Source: Trema orientale
Lineage: Eukaryota; Streptophyta; Magnoliopsida; Rosales; Cannabaceae
NCBI GenBank assembly: GCA_002914845.1
Contig: JXTC01000228.1
Span: 287,734 to 351,733, forward strand
Direction: 5' to 3'
DNA: 64,000 nt
Position numbers and translations under genes: made by a program. Positions 11,066 to 23,503 of this stretch are shown here, in pieces; positions within the stretch are counted from its first letter, which is position 1, and each line of letters begins with the position of its first letter. Under the pieces are notes generated by a model. The model searched no databases. It was not told the origin of the DNA and was given only the letters and a program-made list of their open reading frames with translations.

Positions 11066-11568
11066 ATACGTCATTTACTAAAAATCAATTTCACAAAATC
11101 TAGTTTTCCTATTTTCCATTACTGAAAAACACTTTCAAAAAGCTAGTTTCTCTAAATTTCTGTAATTTAATGATACCAAGTTTACGCTTATGTGGTCTGT
11201 GTAATATAAATAATTTCTGTTTATATTTACCATCGGGTCGTGTGAAGGCAACTGAAGATTGTACCTTAACGTGCACGGTTTAAATATCAAAATTTGTGTG
11301 TAATACAAGAACAGATTCTGGAAAATCTATCTTTAAAGGGTATATTATAATATATTTTATAGGTGAAACAAATTAACAACCAATAATAGTTAGTCCATTA
11401 TAAAGAAGCCAAGATTTAATAGTTGGAAAAATATACAAGTCAGATAGCATTTGTTTTTTCGATGGTACGAGTCAGATAGCATTTCGAACTCTGAAGTAAG
11501 ATATACCGAAATAATCCATGGGACCATAAGCCACGAACAAAGGAGGAGAAAAAGGTCATAGCCTGCAG
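11066..11568. other. Intergenic, no gene seen
   Basis: AT-rich sequence with no long open frame. A 15-bp repeat gtcagatagcatttg / gtcagatagcatttc occurs near 11437 and 11471. Confidence 0.4.
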
Positions 11569-13560
11569 TGTCATGACCTGAGGCTGAGGTCAGTAGTAGA
11601 ATGGGTATTTTATAGACTAGAAATATCGGAAATAAGTTTTAAAAAGAGTTAAAAATCATTTTAGAACCTCTAATAATTTAAATTGGCTTTTATAAAAATA
11701 TTTAATTGAAATAAAACCTCACAATTATGCGTCATTCATTAAATATAGACAGTTATAATAACAAATGTTCAATAATCAAACATTGAACATCTATTTCACA
11801 CTCAAACATAGAAATAAGTTATACAAATTATGTTTAAATCTCACAAATAAGCTTACTCAGTTACAATTAAATCCAAATTCCTACTCAAGTCTATATTCCA
11901 CAAATCTATTGGAAATTTACCAAAATATAAACAAACTGGTAAGCCTTCAATACCTCGATCTAAGTCTGCATATCTAAATCACACTGAGTGTTACCTGTGG
12001 GAAAGAAGGAGGGCGAGCTAAAGCCCAAGAAAGAATCGATTACAGATTTTTATAATAATTAAACATACTCATATTGAAGATCTTACATGGTTAGTAATCT
12101 ATTTAAAACGATTCACAAAATCCAAATGAAATAATTATCCAAAGGTTTAAACATTCCAAACCATTGTAAAACATCATATCAAAACTAGTACATATCTATT
12201 CAAGCCAACATATAACTATTTATGCAATCATGTGATGTCCAATATGTCCTAGTGGGTCACCCATAAGTCCGAGCCACCTATAAAAAGTCCGAGCACCCAA
12301 CATATGTACCGTAAGTCCAACGGTCGTGTAAGTGCGTGAATGTATACAAATACTATACGAATGACAGAAGAAGGATATGTACCATTTTCTACAAAATCAT
12401 AAAATAACCATGCAGTATTCTTTAATCAAATAACTTTTAGTTCTCAAAACTAAGTTCTCAATCATTTTGGATTTTCTAGAAATTTCAGCAGCATAACGAC
12501 CGTTTTTAATCAAAACCCAAAAATCCAATTTCCTGTAGAAAACAGTTTAAAACAGTATATATGATACACCAACTAGTGTGACGTACCTCAAAGGAAATTT
12601 AAATTTCAATAAACTCAAAACAGATTTAAACTCAGTTTTTACAAAATATTTCACAAAATTACCTATATATTCAATATATATAAATTTATAATTAAACTAA
12701 TTTTAGAATCAACCAATCGAATCCCTACCTCAAACGAGTGACTAGAGCGCTATGATGCTATGGATGGTGTTTGAGGTCGTTTGGTAGTTGTTCGGAGGAT
12801 CAAGGATCATTTTCGAACACTCGATCGCTTGGTTCAAAAGTTTGGTTTTTTTACGGTGCTTCAAATTATGAAACGAACCTCATTGCTGAATTCCTAGCAC
12901 CGAATTAGCTAGGGTAGATATATAACTTGGCCGATTTAGACTCAGGCCGAAACTTAACTCGTATCACGCAAAACGAGGCAAATCCCAAGCCGTCTAATCT
13001 CATTTTTTATGTACATTCCAAAAATGAAATTAGTTTTATAATCTAACCGTCTGATCAAAAAGTCAACTCAGATTCAATTTATACACAAAATTGTCCAACG
13101 AAATCGAAATCAAAGGGGACGAAATCGAGCTACAGGATGTTTACCATGAGATTACCCTCGAGGAGACGAATTGGCATCGGCGTCGAAAAATAGTCTGCGG
13201 CTTCTTCGTGTCACTGGCGGCGATGGAGACGTTTTTAGGCGACAGGGCTCCAGCTAGGGGGGATTTTTTACGGTGGCAGTTCGATTTGTGGTGGTGGCAT
13301 GGCGTGAAGCTGGCCGGAACTAGGTCATCGGGCGGTGGCCGATTTTTCAGCAGTTTGGCGGTGTTTTTATTTTTGTTTCTTACCCACCACTACTAGTTTT
13401 GGGGTCATATTTGTGTGGTTATAAATTTAGAATGAAAGTAATTTATTCATGATTTCATATATCGATTTTAACTAAATTTGACAAAATGATGAAAAATGTA
13501 TTGATTTGCTAATCCATATTGAACGAATATTTTTGCCATTTATGAAACATGAGAAGATAA
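11569..13560 (+). repeat. LTR-like remnant, possibly a solo LTR of a Ty3/Gypsy (Tekay/Del-like) element
   Basis: It starts TGTCATGACCTGAGGC and has the texture I associate with long plant Gypsy LTRs: acctgtgggaaagaaggagg near 11992, a run of short 'taagtccga' phrases near 12260-12320, and a GC-richer block near 13080-13340. No primer site, no partner LTR and no target duplication were found, and the right edge is a guess. The 101-residue frame at 13091-13396 has no family resemblance and is taken as part of the repeat. Confidence 0.35.
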
Positions 13561-13625
13561 ATTAGCATTTAATTAAAGTCAAGAGATATTTTGTAATTAT
13601 CCCCATGTATATATTTATACTTTAT

Positions 13626-13876
13626 TATGCCAGCGGAAGCACAAATACCAAATTTGTTAGACAAACATTAAATTAAGTGGATTTACGACAAAATATAAAT
13701 AACAGAAAATCACAAGTAACACAAGGATTTATCATGGTTCAGCTATAAAATATAGCCTACGTCCACGTCGGAGACGGCGAAGAATTTCACTATAACCAAA
13801 GGAGATTACAAAAGTCTGACAAAATTTCTCTCACACCCAACTCCCAAATACACCCAAAATCTCTCTCTCACAAAAT
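13626..13876 (-). repeat. Left LTR copy of the Copia fossil
   Basis: About 250 bp matching 22744-22995 with few differences (gccagcggaagcacaaatac; ggagacggcgaagaatttc). It directly abuts the Athila-like LTR at 13877. Confidence 0.85.
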
Positions 13877-14712
13877 TAAGTGCAAGGGTTCTTAATGAAA
13901 AAGCCTCAAAGAATCTATATATTTTCTCAAACTATATAAATCTTAGGTTGTATTATCTAAGGTCACAATTAGAATTTTCTTTCTCAAGTGTCAAATTCCG
14001 AATACCCAAACAATCAATTGGTGATCAAGTAATTGAAAGCATTAAAATCAAGATAATACAAATAAATCATGGAAAAACATCATAAAATCCATATTGAAAT
14101 GCAAGACATAGTTTCAAGCAAGGTTCATCAATCCTCTAGATACAAAAGTTTAGTTCATATTTGAAATAAATAAAATCAAACTACAAATTAGTGACATCAT
14201 AGGAGAAAGAGAAGAAAAAACTCTATTTGATTGATGAATTTCTCCCCAAGAAGTCTTCTCCTTCTTCCTTCCTTGATTCCTTGCTAGTGCTGCATTTTGG
14301 AGGCTGAGAAGTCCCTAAATCTCTCTTGGAACTCATCTTACATAGTCCTATGGCGGCTAGGGCGTCAAAAGAGGTAAGAAAAGAGCATAAAAACGCTGAT
14401 CTGGCAGTCCGAGGGTGCCGCAGTACCACAAAACAAGCACCGCGGCGCCTCAAATCTGGCCAAAATTTCCTGATTTGCATTCTTCAACTCGTTTTTCTTC
14501 TTTTGAGCACCATAGCGCCTCCATGCCGCACCTAGGTGCCATAACTTCTATTTTTAAGCTTCCAAAAGGTTCTTTATCACTTCCATGAGCACTCTAAGTT
14601 TTCATTAACCAATAAACCTGAACATAATAGATGAAACTAATAAAAAGTCTTGAAAACTTAGTAAAAATCAAGCTTAATAACAACTAAGTAAGTGAATAAA
14701 ATTCACTTATCA
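13877..14712 (-). repeat. Left LTR copy of the Athila-like element (3' LTR)
   Basis: 836 bp, matching 20276-21215, with the same CACTTATCA end. Confidence 0.85.
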
Positions 14713-17220
14713 AATTCTCCCAAACTTAATAATTTGCTAGTCCTTGAGCAAAGTAAAACCAAAAAAAAAAAAAAAAGAAAAGATATAAAAGGCAAGAAAC
14801 TATATAAAAACTTCAAGTGTTGATTCAGTTCGAACATTAACCGGCCTCAAAGACTGCACATAATTGTAGCTCAAGAAGAATTAATAAACATTGACAACAT
14901 CTAGAATTTCAACTCCAATGTTAGCCTCACCCCTTTTTAATCCTTTGCATGTATGTGTGAAAATAGCCAAAACACATCTAAATATTTTCATCCCGGATCA
15001 ATTCATGCAAACTAGTGAATGAAGTTTTGATTTCTTAATCAAGAATGTACGATCTCTATAGGCTTGTCTTTCCAACCATTCTCCATTAATGTAGACTATC
15101 ACATCACCAAAGATCAATAGGACTTAAATAAGGGTTGTAACGTGAGGCTAAGGTAAAGGTAGGATGAAAAGAACTTTTGCAGCTCGATTACCCTAAGCAC
15201 AAATGTACTATTCTTGGATCTTTCCCTTCTTTACAACCTCTAATTTTGAATACTCTACAATTTCCCTGAACTTATTTTCCACTCTATTGATTCACACCAC
15301 AATCTTGAACCTTTTTCAAGTGACTATACCCTTAAATTTTGATGCTTATTTCATCATTTTTGCTTCATTTTTTTTCTCTTTTTTTTTCTCTTTTTTTTTC
15401 TTTTTTTTTCATTCAAATTTTTTTATTTTATTTTATTTTTTTAAATTTGCACAAGGGTATAGCACTTTTTTTTCATCATACGCCCTTACAAAATTTGTTC
15501 TTCACACCATCCTTTCTCCCTTTGAGTCACAAACACCAAATATGCGTAGCTAATAATACATGTGCTTAAGGTGCATGGTGGAAAGTTGAAAGTTCTTTTA
15601 GGCTAGGTTAGTGATGTGGGTACAAAAGAAAAGGTCATTAGGCTCAACGAGGTAAACTAAGGTTGTTCAAATATTAAAGGTGGGCTTAAAAGGCTCAATC
15701 GATCCAAGGATGGCCTAAATCATTTCTCTAGTGACGTGTAGCCTAGGATTTTACCTTAAATGGTTTTCAAACAAATTCTAGAGTTCGATGAAATCTTAAG
15801 ATAATACTTAATTCACATAAACTTTATCTGAGAATCAAACAAATCAAATGTGCATGGCTAAATACTTAAATTGTGTAAAGAATCTCAAGAAAAGCAAGAA
15901 CTAACATTAAAGTCAAGCACACAGACTAAGTCAACATCCAAAATTGTCCAAAAGCTACATTCAAATCAATCATATTCTTATCATCGGCCAACCACAAACA
16001 AATCAAACCAACGTTTAATTTTTATTGAACTAGGAAATGAAAAAGAAAGAACTAGAAAACATGAAAAAAAAAACAATGAAAAACAAAGAAAAATAAACAA
16101 GCATTCCCTCTCCCAAACTTAAAGTGCACATTATCCTCAATGTGAGAAATGATAAAACAAAGAAAGGGTATGAGGACTTCCCTGACTAAAGATCGTCAAT
16201 GAAATGCAGGACAGTAAGCAGCTAGCTGGCTGGGTTGGAAAAGTTGTGGGAGAAAAATGAGAAGAGCTATACTGTCACTAGGCATAAGCAATAAAACTCA
16301 GCACAACACCAACACCAAAGCAATACCAAAGTCATCCCAATGCAATCATAAGCATAAAACTCTTCCTCAACATAACCACAACACAAAAGCTTGGTAAAGA
16401 TCCTCTCCTTACACCCATAAGTTGAAACAACCCCACAGTTACAAGTAAAAATAGCCTCAAAATTCTTCAAAGCCATTTGGGCACTTTATCAAACAACTTA
16501 TGAGCACATAATTTTGTCTCTAGGTCCAAACATTATCAACTATCATTCAAGCCTCAAAATCACTTCAAAAGAACAAACATCACACCAAGAAGACTATAGA
16601 AGACTTATTTGGAGACTGATTATGAAGTTTAAACTCTCAACCCGTAAAGAAAAATTGGAGGCTTGAATGTCTCTCTCAAATTCCCATCCTTGATTGATAA
16701 TAATGAAGAGTGTTGGAAAACAAGGATGATGGAGAGATTTTATGTGAGAATATACTGTGGAGTGAAAGAAATATTGGAAAAATATGAGAGATTGGGAGTG
16801 TATGCTTGAAAATAGATAAAAAGGGCCCTATTTTTCTTACCAGCTAGCCTAGCGCCGCAGTGCCATATATGTAGCACCGCGGTGCTACTTCATTTTTTTT
16901 TTTTTTTTTGACTCCAGTGAAGGGGTGCCGCGGTGCTCTATGAGTGGCACCGCGGTGCCACAGTTTTGCCTAAAATGGGTCTCTGGGCCCATTTTGAGCA
17001 CCGTGGTGCTATTTTTTCAGCACTACAACACCCACAATCTGCCCAAAGCTCTTTTTAGTATCTTTCTCCCATATTTCTTCCAAGCAAAAACTATAGAACT
17101 CCCCCAGACTTAGTCTTTTTAACATCAATAATAAGAAAAACTTAACAAAATACAAACAAGATATGGGTTGCCTCCCATATAGCGCTTGGTTTAATGTCCT
17201 CGGCCCGATGTTCTCTCATG
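14713..17220 (-). other. Non-coding 3' region of the Athila-like element
   Basis: About 2.5 kb between the pol end and the 3' LTR. It holds poly(A) at 14759-14776, T-rich DNA at 15360-15460, and short phrases also seen in the two non-autonomous elements downstream (gtccttgagcaaag; tcaagcacacaga; cattatcctcaatgtg). GCACCGCGGTGC palindromes lie at 16873-17005. I see no env-like coding region. Confidence 0.6.
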
Positions 17221-17413
17221 CTCTAGGATGGCTCTCCAAAAGAGAGTTTTTCCTCCTCCCGGTTTTCTTGGTCATCAATGAGCTTCAATCTATGGTTATA
17301 AACCCGAAAAGTATGCCCGTCCTTCCCTTTGATGTCTAAAGTCTGACAAGGAAATACTTTCACCACAAAGAACGGTCTCGACCACTTGGACTTGAATAAC
17401 TTTAACCTTGATC

Positions 17414-18892
17414 TCAAGAGAAAAATTTGTTGCCCAGCAAAAACTCATGTTTAACAACCTTCTCCTCATTGCAATTCCTTTCCTCCACTTTTACATCATC
17501 ATCCAAACTTTCGATCTCCTCCACCTGGCTACATGAATTTGTATCTTCAGAAACCTTGTTAGTATGATAAATATTGAACGTGATCTCATCCTCATTCACT
17601 CTCAAAGTTAACTCCTCTTTAGATACATCGATCAAAGCTTCAATTGTAGCTAAGAAAGGTCGCCCAAAAATCAAAGGCACATCTTGGTCTTTATCCATGT
17701 CCAACATCACAAAATTGGCTGGAAATATAAACTTGCCAACCTTTACCAATACATCTTTAATAACTCCATGAGGATAAGTGAGCGATCTATCCCCTAATTG
17801 CAAAGTGATTGATGATGGCTTCACCTCACCAAGTCCCAATTTCCGGAAAATGGATAGAGGCATCAAATTTATACTAGCCCTAGGATCACATAATGCTTTA
17901 CTAAAAGAAATACCTCCAATTGTGCAAGGAATGATAAAATTCCCGGGGTCTTTGAGCTTTTAAGGAAACTTCTTTTGGATAATCGCACTACATTCTTCGG
18001 TAAGCTTCACGGTTTTGAACTCCTTAAATTTCCTCTTCTTGGACATTATCTCTTTCGTGAACTTGATATAATTGGGCATCTTCTCCAAGGCCTCCGCAAA
18101 TAGGATGTTTATATGGATCTTCTTAAAAATCTCTAAGAACTTGGCAAATTGCTCATCAAGTTTCTTCTTGTAGAATCTTTGAGGGAATGGAAGAGTAGGT
18201 TTGATGATTAGAGGATTGTCAGGAAAGCTGATAGAATTAAGCTCCCAAGCCTCTTTTGTTGTCCGCTCTTGATTCTTCTCATCTTTAGCCTTCACTTCCA
18301 CTTGGTCGTGAATTGCTGGAATGGATGTTAAGGCTTCATCATTATGTGGCTTTGCTCCCTCTATTTCTTTTCCACTCCGCAAACTAATGGCATTGCATTG
18401 CTCTCTCGGATTCATCTCTGTGTTGGCCGGAGATGACCCTTTTTGTTGGGCACTAATTAAAGATGAAAGTTGGCCAATTTGGACTTCGATATTCTTAATG
18501 GTTGCTCCCATGTTACTCATATGAGTCTCCATGTTGTCCAGTCTTGCTTCACTCTTTTTGAATCTTGCCCCCGTTTCAACAATGAAAGTATTAAGCAAGT
18601 CTTCCAAGGAGGACTTCTTCTCAACACCTTGGTTGCCATAACTAGGAGGAGGTTGCAACACATTCTTCGTATTACCATAAGAGAAGTTCTCATGGTTATG
18701 AAGTCCCAGATGATAATAATTAGGCAATTGACTGCCTTGATAATTGTGGAAGTTCCGGTTGTTGATATATTGCAATTGCTCAATACTAGGCTCAGCTCCA
18801 GGGTATGAAGAAGAGGAAGCCGCCACGGTATCTATCTTTGAATATGCCCCATGAGTAGTGAATGCCACCAATTGGCTAGAAAGAGAGGACAC
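17414..18892 (-). pseudogene. Athila-like gag C-terminus, linker and protease region
   Basis: One segment (17960-18892) has SSLEDLLNTFIVETGARFKK, MGATIKNIEVQIGQLSSLIS, NAISLRSGKEIEG and PLPFPQRFYKKKLDEQFAKF-like text, all standard between gag and protease in Athila-like polyproteins. The other (17414-17866) has MPLSIFRKLGLGEVKPSSIT, SLTYPHGVIKDVLVKVGKFI and DVPLIFGRPFLATIEALIDV, the region around and after the aspartic protease. Confidence 0.9.
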
Positions 18893-19614
18893 TTGGGTGA
18901 AAGTGCAGAAATATAATCAACTTCATAGATTCCAGCGGCTCTCTTGATCGATGAACGCTCAAAAGGCCATTGATAGCTGTTAGTGGCCATCTCTTCTAAT
19001 AAAGCAAAAGCTTCTTCAGCGGTCTTAGACATCAAAGTTCCTCCTAAGGCAGCATCAATAATGGTCCTAGTCTGACCATTCAACCCATTGTGAAATACCT
19101 CAATTTGCGTCTAACTTTGATAGCCATGTTGAGGACAACGACGAAGTAAGTCTTTGAATCTCTCTCATGCCTCATACATTGGCTCAAAGTCTGACTGCTT
19201 GAATTGCCCAATCTCACTCCTTAACTGAGCGGACTTGGAAGGAGAAAAGAACTTGACAAGGAACTTTTGCGCCATCTCCTCCCAAGTAGTAATACTTCCA
19301 GCCTGTAGAGATTGCAACCATACGCTTGCTTTGTCCCTGAGAGAAAAAGGGAACAAACGTAATTGAATGGTGTCTTTAGAAACACCATTCATCTTAATAG
19401 TATCACAAATCTCCAAGAAAATAGCCAAGTGGGCATTCGGGTCTTCTAATGGAGATCCTCCAAACTGATTTTGCTGCACCATATTAATCAAGGCCAGCTT
19501 CAACTTAAAATTATTTGCAGCAATAGTTTGGCGGGCGATGCCAGAATAGTTGTTATTTACAATTGGCCGAATATAATCCCGAATGGCCCTTTGTTGTTGA
19601 TTGTTGGCAGCCAT
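18832..19614 (-). pseudogene. Athila-like gag remnant
   Basis: The first segment starts MAANNQQQRAIRDYIRPIVN and contains FGGSPLEDPNAHLAIFLEIC, LRLFPFSLRDKASVWLQSL and SITTWEEMAQKFLVKFFSPS. The next has NGQTRTIIDAALGGTLMSKT, EEAFALLEEMATNSYQWP. These are the classic retrotransposon gag phrases of Athila-like elements. Part of a broken fossil. Confidence 0.9.
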
Positions 19615-19818
19615 TTCTTAAGCTTCGTTCCTCCTTTCAACACTTATATGTCTAAGAGTCCGCTCAATTTCTGGATCAAAAGGTGTTGTATCAAAGCTCC
19701 TAGTTCGTCGTATTAACTGTTAACCATAAACAAATAAGTAATTAAGTAAAATTAAAGAAGCCTAAACTAAAATCAAGATCAATTGGTAACAATATTAGCA
19801 ATAATCAGATTAAACAAT

Positions 19819-19836
19819 CCCCAGCAACGGCACCAA
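19819..19836 (-). promoter_or_regulatory. Athila-like primer-binding site (Asp type)
   Basis: Minus strand reads ttggtgccgttgctgggg, near the tRNA-Asp-type primer site TGGCGCCGTTGCCGGGG known for Athila and Tat elements. Confidence 0.8.
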
Positions 19837-19841
19837 AAATT

Positions 19842-21215
19842 TGTTCACACAATTGTGTATAACCGCAAGCGTACGGTGCCAACAAGTAATAAAATAGAAG
19901 TATATTCCAGAATATTGAACTACAGGGATTGTATTTGAATTTACTAAGTATTGTAATTAATTGTTCTCAATTTTATCTAGACAAATCAAATAACTAGAAA
20001 ATGTAAATAAACAAAAGCTAAATAGGCAAAATCAAATAAAAGTAACCAACAAATATAAACCAATAAGGAATCAATGTCAAACTGACCTAGAGAATTGACT
20101 TCACCAAGCTATCAATTATATCTCTTAATCATCAATATAATTCTACTTAGTTTTTTCCCAGTTTATAGGCTAAGAACCTAAATTTCTCCTACTTCCTCTC
20201 TCGAGTGCCAAGTGGAGTCTAATCCTAAATTCTCAATTTCAATATCTCTATTAAAAATCAAGAACATAGAAATTCATTAAGTGTAAGGATTGTTAATGAA
20301 AAAGCCTCAAAGAATCTATATATTTTCTCAAACTATACAAATCCTAGGTTGTATTATCTAAGGTCACAATTAGAATTTCCTTTCTCAAGTGTCAAATTCT
20401 AAATACCCACACAATCAATTAGTGATCAAGCAATTGAAAGTATTAAAATCAAGATAATACAAATAAACCATAGAAAAACATAATAATAATCATATTGAAA
20501 TGCAAGACATAGTTTCAAGCAAGGTTCATCAATCCTCTAGATACAAAAGTTTAGTTCTTGTTTGAAATAAACAAAATCAAACTACAAATTAGTGACATCA
20601 TAGGAGAAAGAGAAGAAAAAACTCTATTTGATTAATGAATTTCTCTTCAAGAAGTCTTCTCCTTCTTCCTTCCTTGATTCCTTGCTAGTGCTGCACTTTG
20701 GAGGCTGAAAAGTCCCCAAATCTCTCTTGGGATTCGTCCTATATAGTCCTATGACGGCTAGGGCGTCAAAAGAGGCAAGAAAAGGGCATAAAAACGCTGA
20801 TCTAGCAGGCTGATGACACCGCGGTGCCACAAAACAAGCACCGCGGCACTAGATCGAAATTTTCACATTGCAAGACAGTGGCACCGCGGTGCCAATCTAT
20901 TTCTGACATGGCACCACGGTGCTCTAAGAGTGGCACCGCGGCGCCTCAAATCTGCCCAAAATTTCCTGATTTGTATTCATCAACTCGTTTCTCTTCTTTT
21001 GAGCACCGTAGCACCTCCATGCGGCATGCGGCACCTAGGTGCCATAACTTCTATTTTTAAGCTTCCAAAAAGTTCTTTATCACTTCCATAAGCACTCCAA
21101 GTTTTCATTAACCAATAAAGCTGAACATAACAGATGAAACTAATAAAAAGTCTTGAAAACTTAACAAAAATCAAGCTTAATAGTAATCAAGTAAGTGAAT
21201 AAAATTCACTTATCA
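19842..21215 (-). repeat. Right LTR of the Athila-like element (5' LTR)
   Basis: 1374 bp, TGTTCACACAATTG...CACTTATCA in plus reading. It contains a cluster of GCACCGCGGTGC-type palindromes at 20814-20945. Confidence 0.85.
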
Positions 21216-21725
21216 ATAGTCATCATCAAATGCCAGAAAATAACAAGAACCACCCAGAGACAAATTAGGAGAAAGACCCGAAAATTCTGAATGGATATAA
21301 TCCATTATGCCATTCTTCCTATAAACGGTGAAACCAAACTTGACTATATATCGTGTCCCATAAACATAATAGTTACAAAAGTCAAACTCTCTAATTTTCT
21401 GACCATCCAACAAACTCATAGTATCAAAATCTAGAACAAAACAAGATGAGGCCACAGTAGCACCAACAATCATACTACCCTGAAGAAAATAGAAGCCATT
21501 ATGCAATTTTCCCTTAATCACCACCTGAGTATCCTTATTAACACTCAAAACTCCACCTTCAGCTGAATACTTATAACCTTGTGAGTCGAGCATCCCCAAA
21601 GATATAAGACTTTTTCTCAAATCTGGCACATGTCTAACATCAGTCAAAGTTCTAACAACACCATCATACATCTTAATTCGAACAGTACCTATACCAACAA
21701 CTTTGCAGGATATGTTATTCCCCAA
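21213..21725 (-). pseudogene. Copia protease and GAG-pre-integrase remnant
   Basis: GIGTVRIKMYDGVVRTLTDV, RHVPDLRKSLISLGMLDSQG and YKYSAEGGVLSVNKDTQVVI are the conserved segment after the Copia protease active site. A GxYxLxG-like stretch (GFYFLQGSMIVG) follows. The frame ends near the edge of the nested Gypsy element. Confidence 0.88.
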
Positions 21726-22060
21726 AAAGACAGAACCCCTATCAACAGATTGATAGTCTACAAACCAATCTCTAATGGGGCATATATAATAGGAACAATC
21801 CGAATCAAGAATTCAAGAAGTGCCTAAACAATCACCGGAAACAAATAGAACATAATTACCGTCATTAGAACTATCCTCAGCAAAACTAGCATGATTATCT
21901 GTAGTAGAGGATTTTTTACCAATCTCCTTATTTCCTTTAATCTTTGGACATTTAAATTTCCAGTGCTCTGGTTGAGGATAATAATTGCAATTGCCCTTCC
22001 TATTCTTAGACTTTCCTCTATTTCTATTTTCGCCTTTTCCTTTTTCTCTACCTCTAGCAA

Positions 22061-22690
22061 TTAATGCACTTGATTGATTTTCATCCTAACTTTCAGACAC
22101 TTTTTTCTGCAATTCCTTAGAGATGCCTTAACATCTTCCACACTAATAGTGTCTCTCCCATATAACATAGTATCAACAAAGTGCTCATACGAACGAGGTA
22201 AAGAACATAACAAAATTAAGGCCTGATCCTCATCATCAATTTTCACAGTAATATTTTTCAGATCCAGAATAATTCTATTTAATTCATCAAGATGACTCTT
22301 AATAGGTGTACCTTCAGATATACGAAGAGTGTACAAACGCTACTTCAAATATAGCCGATTGGTAAGGGACTTAGTCATATACAGACTCCCAAGCTTAAGC
22401 CACAACCCAGAAGCAGTAGTCTCGTCAGCAACCTCACGCAGCACCTCATCTGACAAAGATAACTGAATAGCACTATGTACCCGTTCTAAGCGATTCTCCT
22501 TCTCTTCATCTGACAAATTTACTGGCAAAGCTTCCCTACCTTTTAGCGCCTTAAGTAACCCTTGCTGAATTAGAAGAGCTCGCATCTTAACACGCCAAAG
22601 ACTAAAGTCATTCTTCCCGTTGAATTTTGCAACTTCATATCTTGTCGTTGTCGCCATCGCAGAAGCCAAAAATCCAAAATAATTTGACAA
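22061..22690 (-). pseudogene. Copia gag remnant
   Basis: RYEVAKFNGKNDFSLWRVKM, HSAIQLSLSDEVLREVADE and LYMTKSLTNRLYLK, then in a second segment HLDELNRIILDLKNITVKI and LLCSLPRSYEHFVDTML. These are typical of Tnt1/Tork-type Copia gag (UBN2-like domain). Part of a broken fossil. Confidence 0.88.
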
Positions 22691-22725
22691 ATTAACAAGC
22701 CCAAAATCAAATCAAAGGACCTAAA

Positions 22726-22738
22726 GCTCTTGATACTA
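22726..22738 (-). promoter_or_regulatory. Copia primer-binding site
   Basis: Minus strand reads tagtatcaagagc, close to the tRNA-iMet-type primer site TGGTATCAGAGC, 5 bp inside the right LTR. Confidence 0.7.
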
Positions 22739-22743
22739 CTTAT

Positions 22744-23408
22744 TGTGCCAGCGGAAGCACAAATACCAAATTTGTTAGAAAAACATCAAATTAAGTGGAT
22801 TTACGACAAAATATAAATAACAGAAAATCACAAGCAATACAAGGATTTATCATGGTTCAGCTATAATATATAGCCTACGTCCACGTCGGAGACGGCGAAG
22901 AATTTCACTATAACCAAAGGAGATTACAAAAGTCCGACAAAATTTCCCTCACACTTAAATCCCAAATACACCCAAATCTCTCTCTCACAAAAGCAACCAA
23001 GACCGCAAAGAAGATGCTTTGCTAACAATCTTGATGCCAATATCAAAAGGAAATAATAAATAAATAAGCTACAAAGAAATCTAAACCCAAAAGCTTGTTT
23101 ATACCAAAATTCCTACAAACTAAAAGAGAAAAATTTGTGTATTAAAATACCATATAACAGTTGGCTACCCAAAGAGCATCTAACGGCTGCCAAAGACCTT
23201 CGTATATCTTGACTCACGGCTGCTACTCACTTCTTCACATTGCATACATATATATATATGCTTCAATGCATTAAGCATCAGCTGACTAAAGCATAAAAAG
23301 GTAATTAATTAAGTGATAATGGGCAACTAACAAAAGGGAAACTACTCTTATTGAATTGGGCTTGGGCCCAAAACTAAGAAAGGCTTAATTAAAGCCATAT
23401 TCCCAACA
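22744..23408 (-). repeat. Right LTR of the Copia fossil (5' LTR, minus orientation)
   Basis: 665 bp, TGTGCC...CCAACA in plus reading. Its first 250 bp match 13626-13876. It ends about 95 bp before the copper transporter start codon. Confidence 0.85.
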
Positions 23409-23503
23409 TCCTTTGCGGTAGCATTGTTTACATATTTTGGTGAGCACGAAAAGAATGAAGTATTGGCAAGGAAGAAAATCAGAATCGATTCGATACGACA
23501 AAC

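Larger units (their letters stand above)
13877..21215 (-). mobile_element. Athila-like Ty3/Gypsy fossil nested in the Copia element
   Basis: The right LTR (19842-21215) and left LTR copy (13877-14712) share tcctcaaagaatctatat-type sequence and both end CACTTATCA in plus reading. A primer site of the Asp type lies next to the right LTR. Minus-strand parts are gag (about 18832-19614), a linker (17960-18892), protease region (17414-17866) and a polyprotein-end segment (17223-17417). The phrase atagcgcttggtttaat near 17178 follows pol in many Athila-like elements. The reverse transcriptase, RNase H and integrase core is not recognisable. The left LTR copy is shorter than the right. Region 14713-17220 is the long non-coding 3' part. 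Broken in several places. Confidence 0.88.
13626..23408 (-). mobile_element. Ty1/Copia fossil (Tork/Tnt1-like gag), split by a nested Gypsy element
   Basis: The right LTR (22744-23408) is followed inward by a primer site and gag and protease remnants on the minus strand. The left end carries a shorter copy of the same LTR (13626-13876, from tgccagcggaagcac to ctctctctcacaaaa). Between the two Copia parts sits an Athila-like Gypsy element (13877-21215). Gag resembles the Tnt1/Tork type (RYEVAKFNGKNDFSLWRVKM, LYMTKSLTNRLYLK). The polymerase part is not present in recognisable form. No matching target duplication was found (tttat versus tcctt). It is a broken fossil. Confidence 0.85.

Noticed and set aside
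13091-13396. 101-residue plus-strand frame as a gene
   Set aside because: No known motif; it lies in the GC-rich block of an LTR-like repeat.
15203-15569. Phenylalanine-rich membrane-like frames
   Set aside because: Caused by T-rich low-complexity DNA inside the Athila-like element.
14713-17220. An env-like gene in the Athila-like element
   Set aside because: Some Athila elements have one here, but I see no long frame, signal or membrane pattern.
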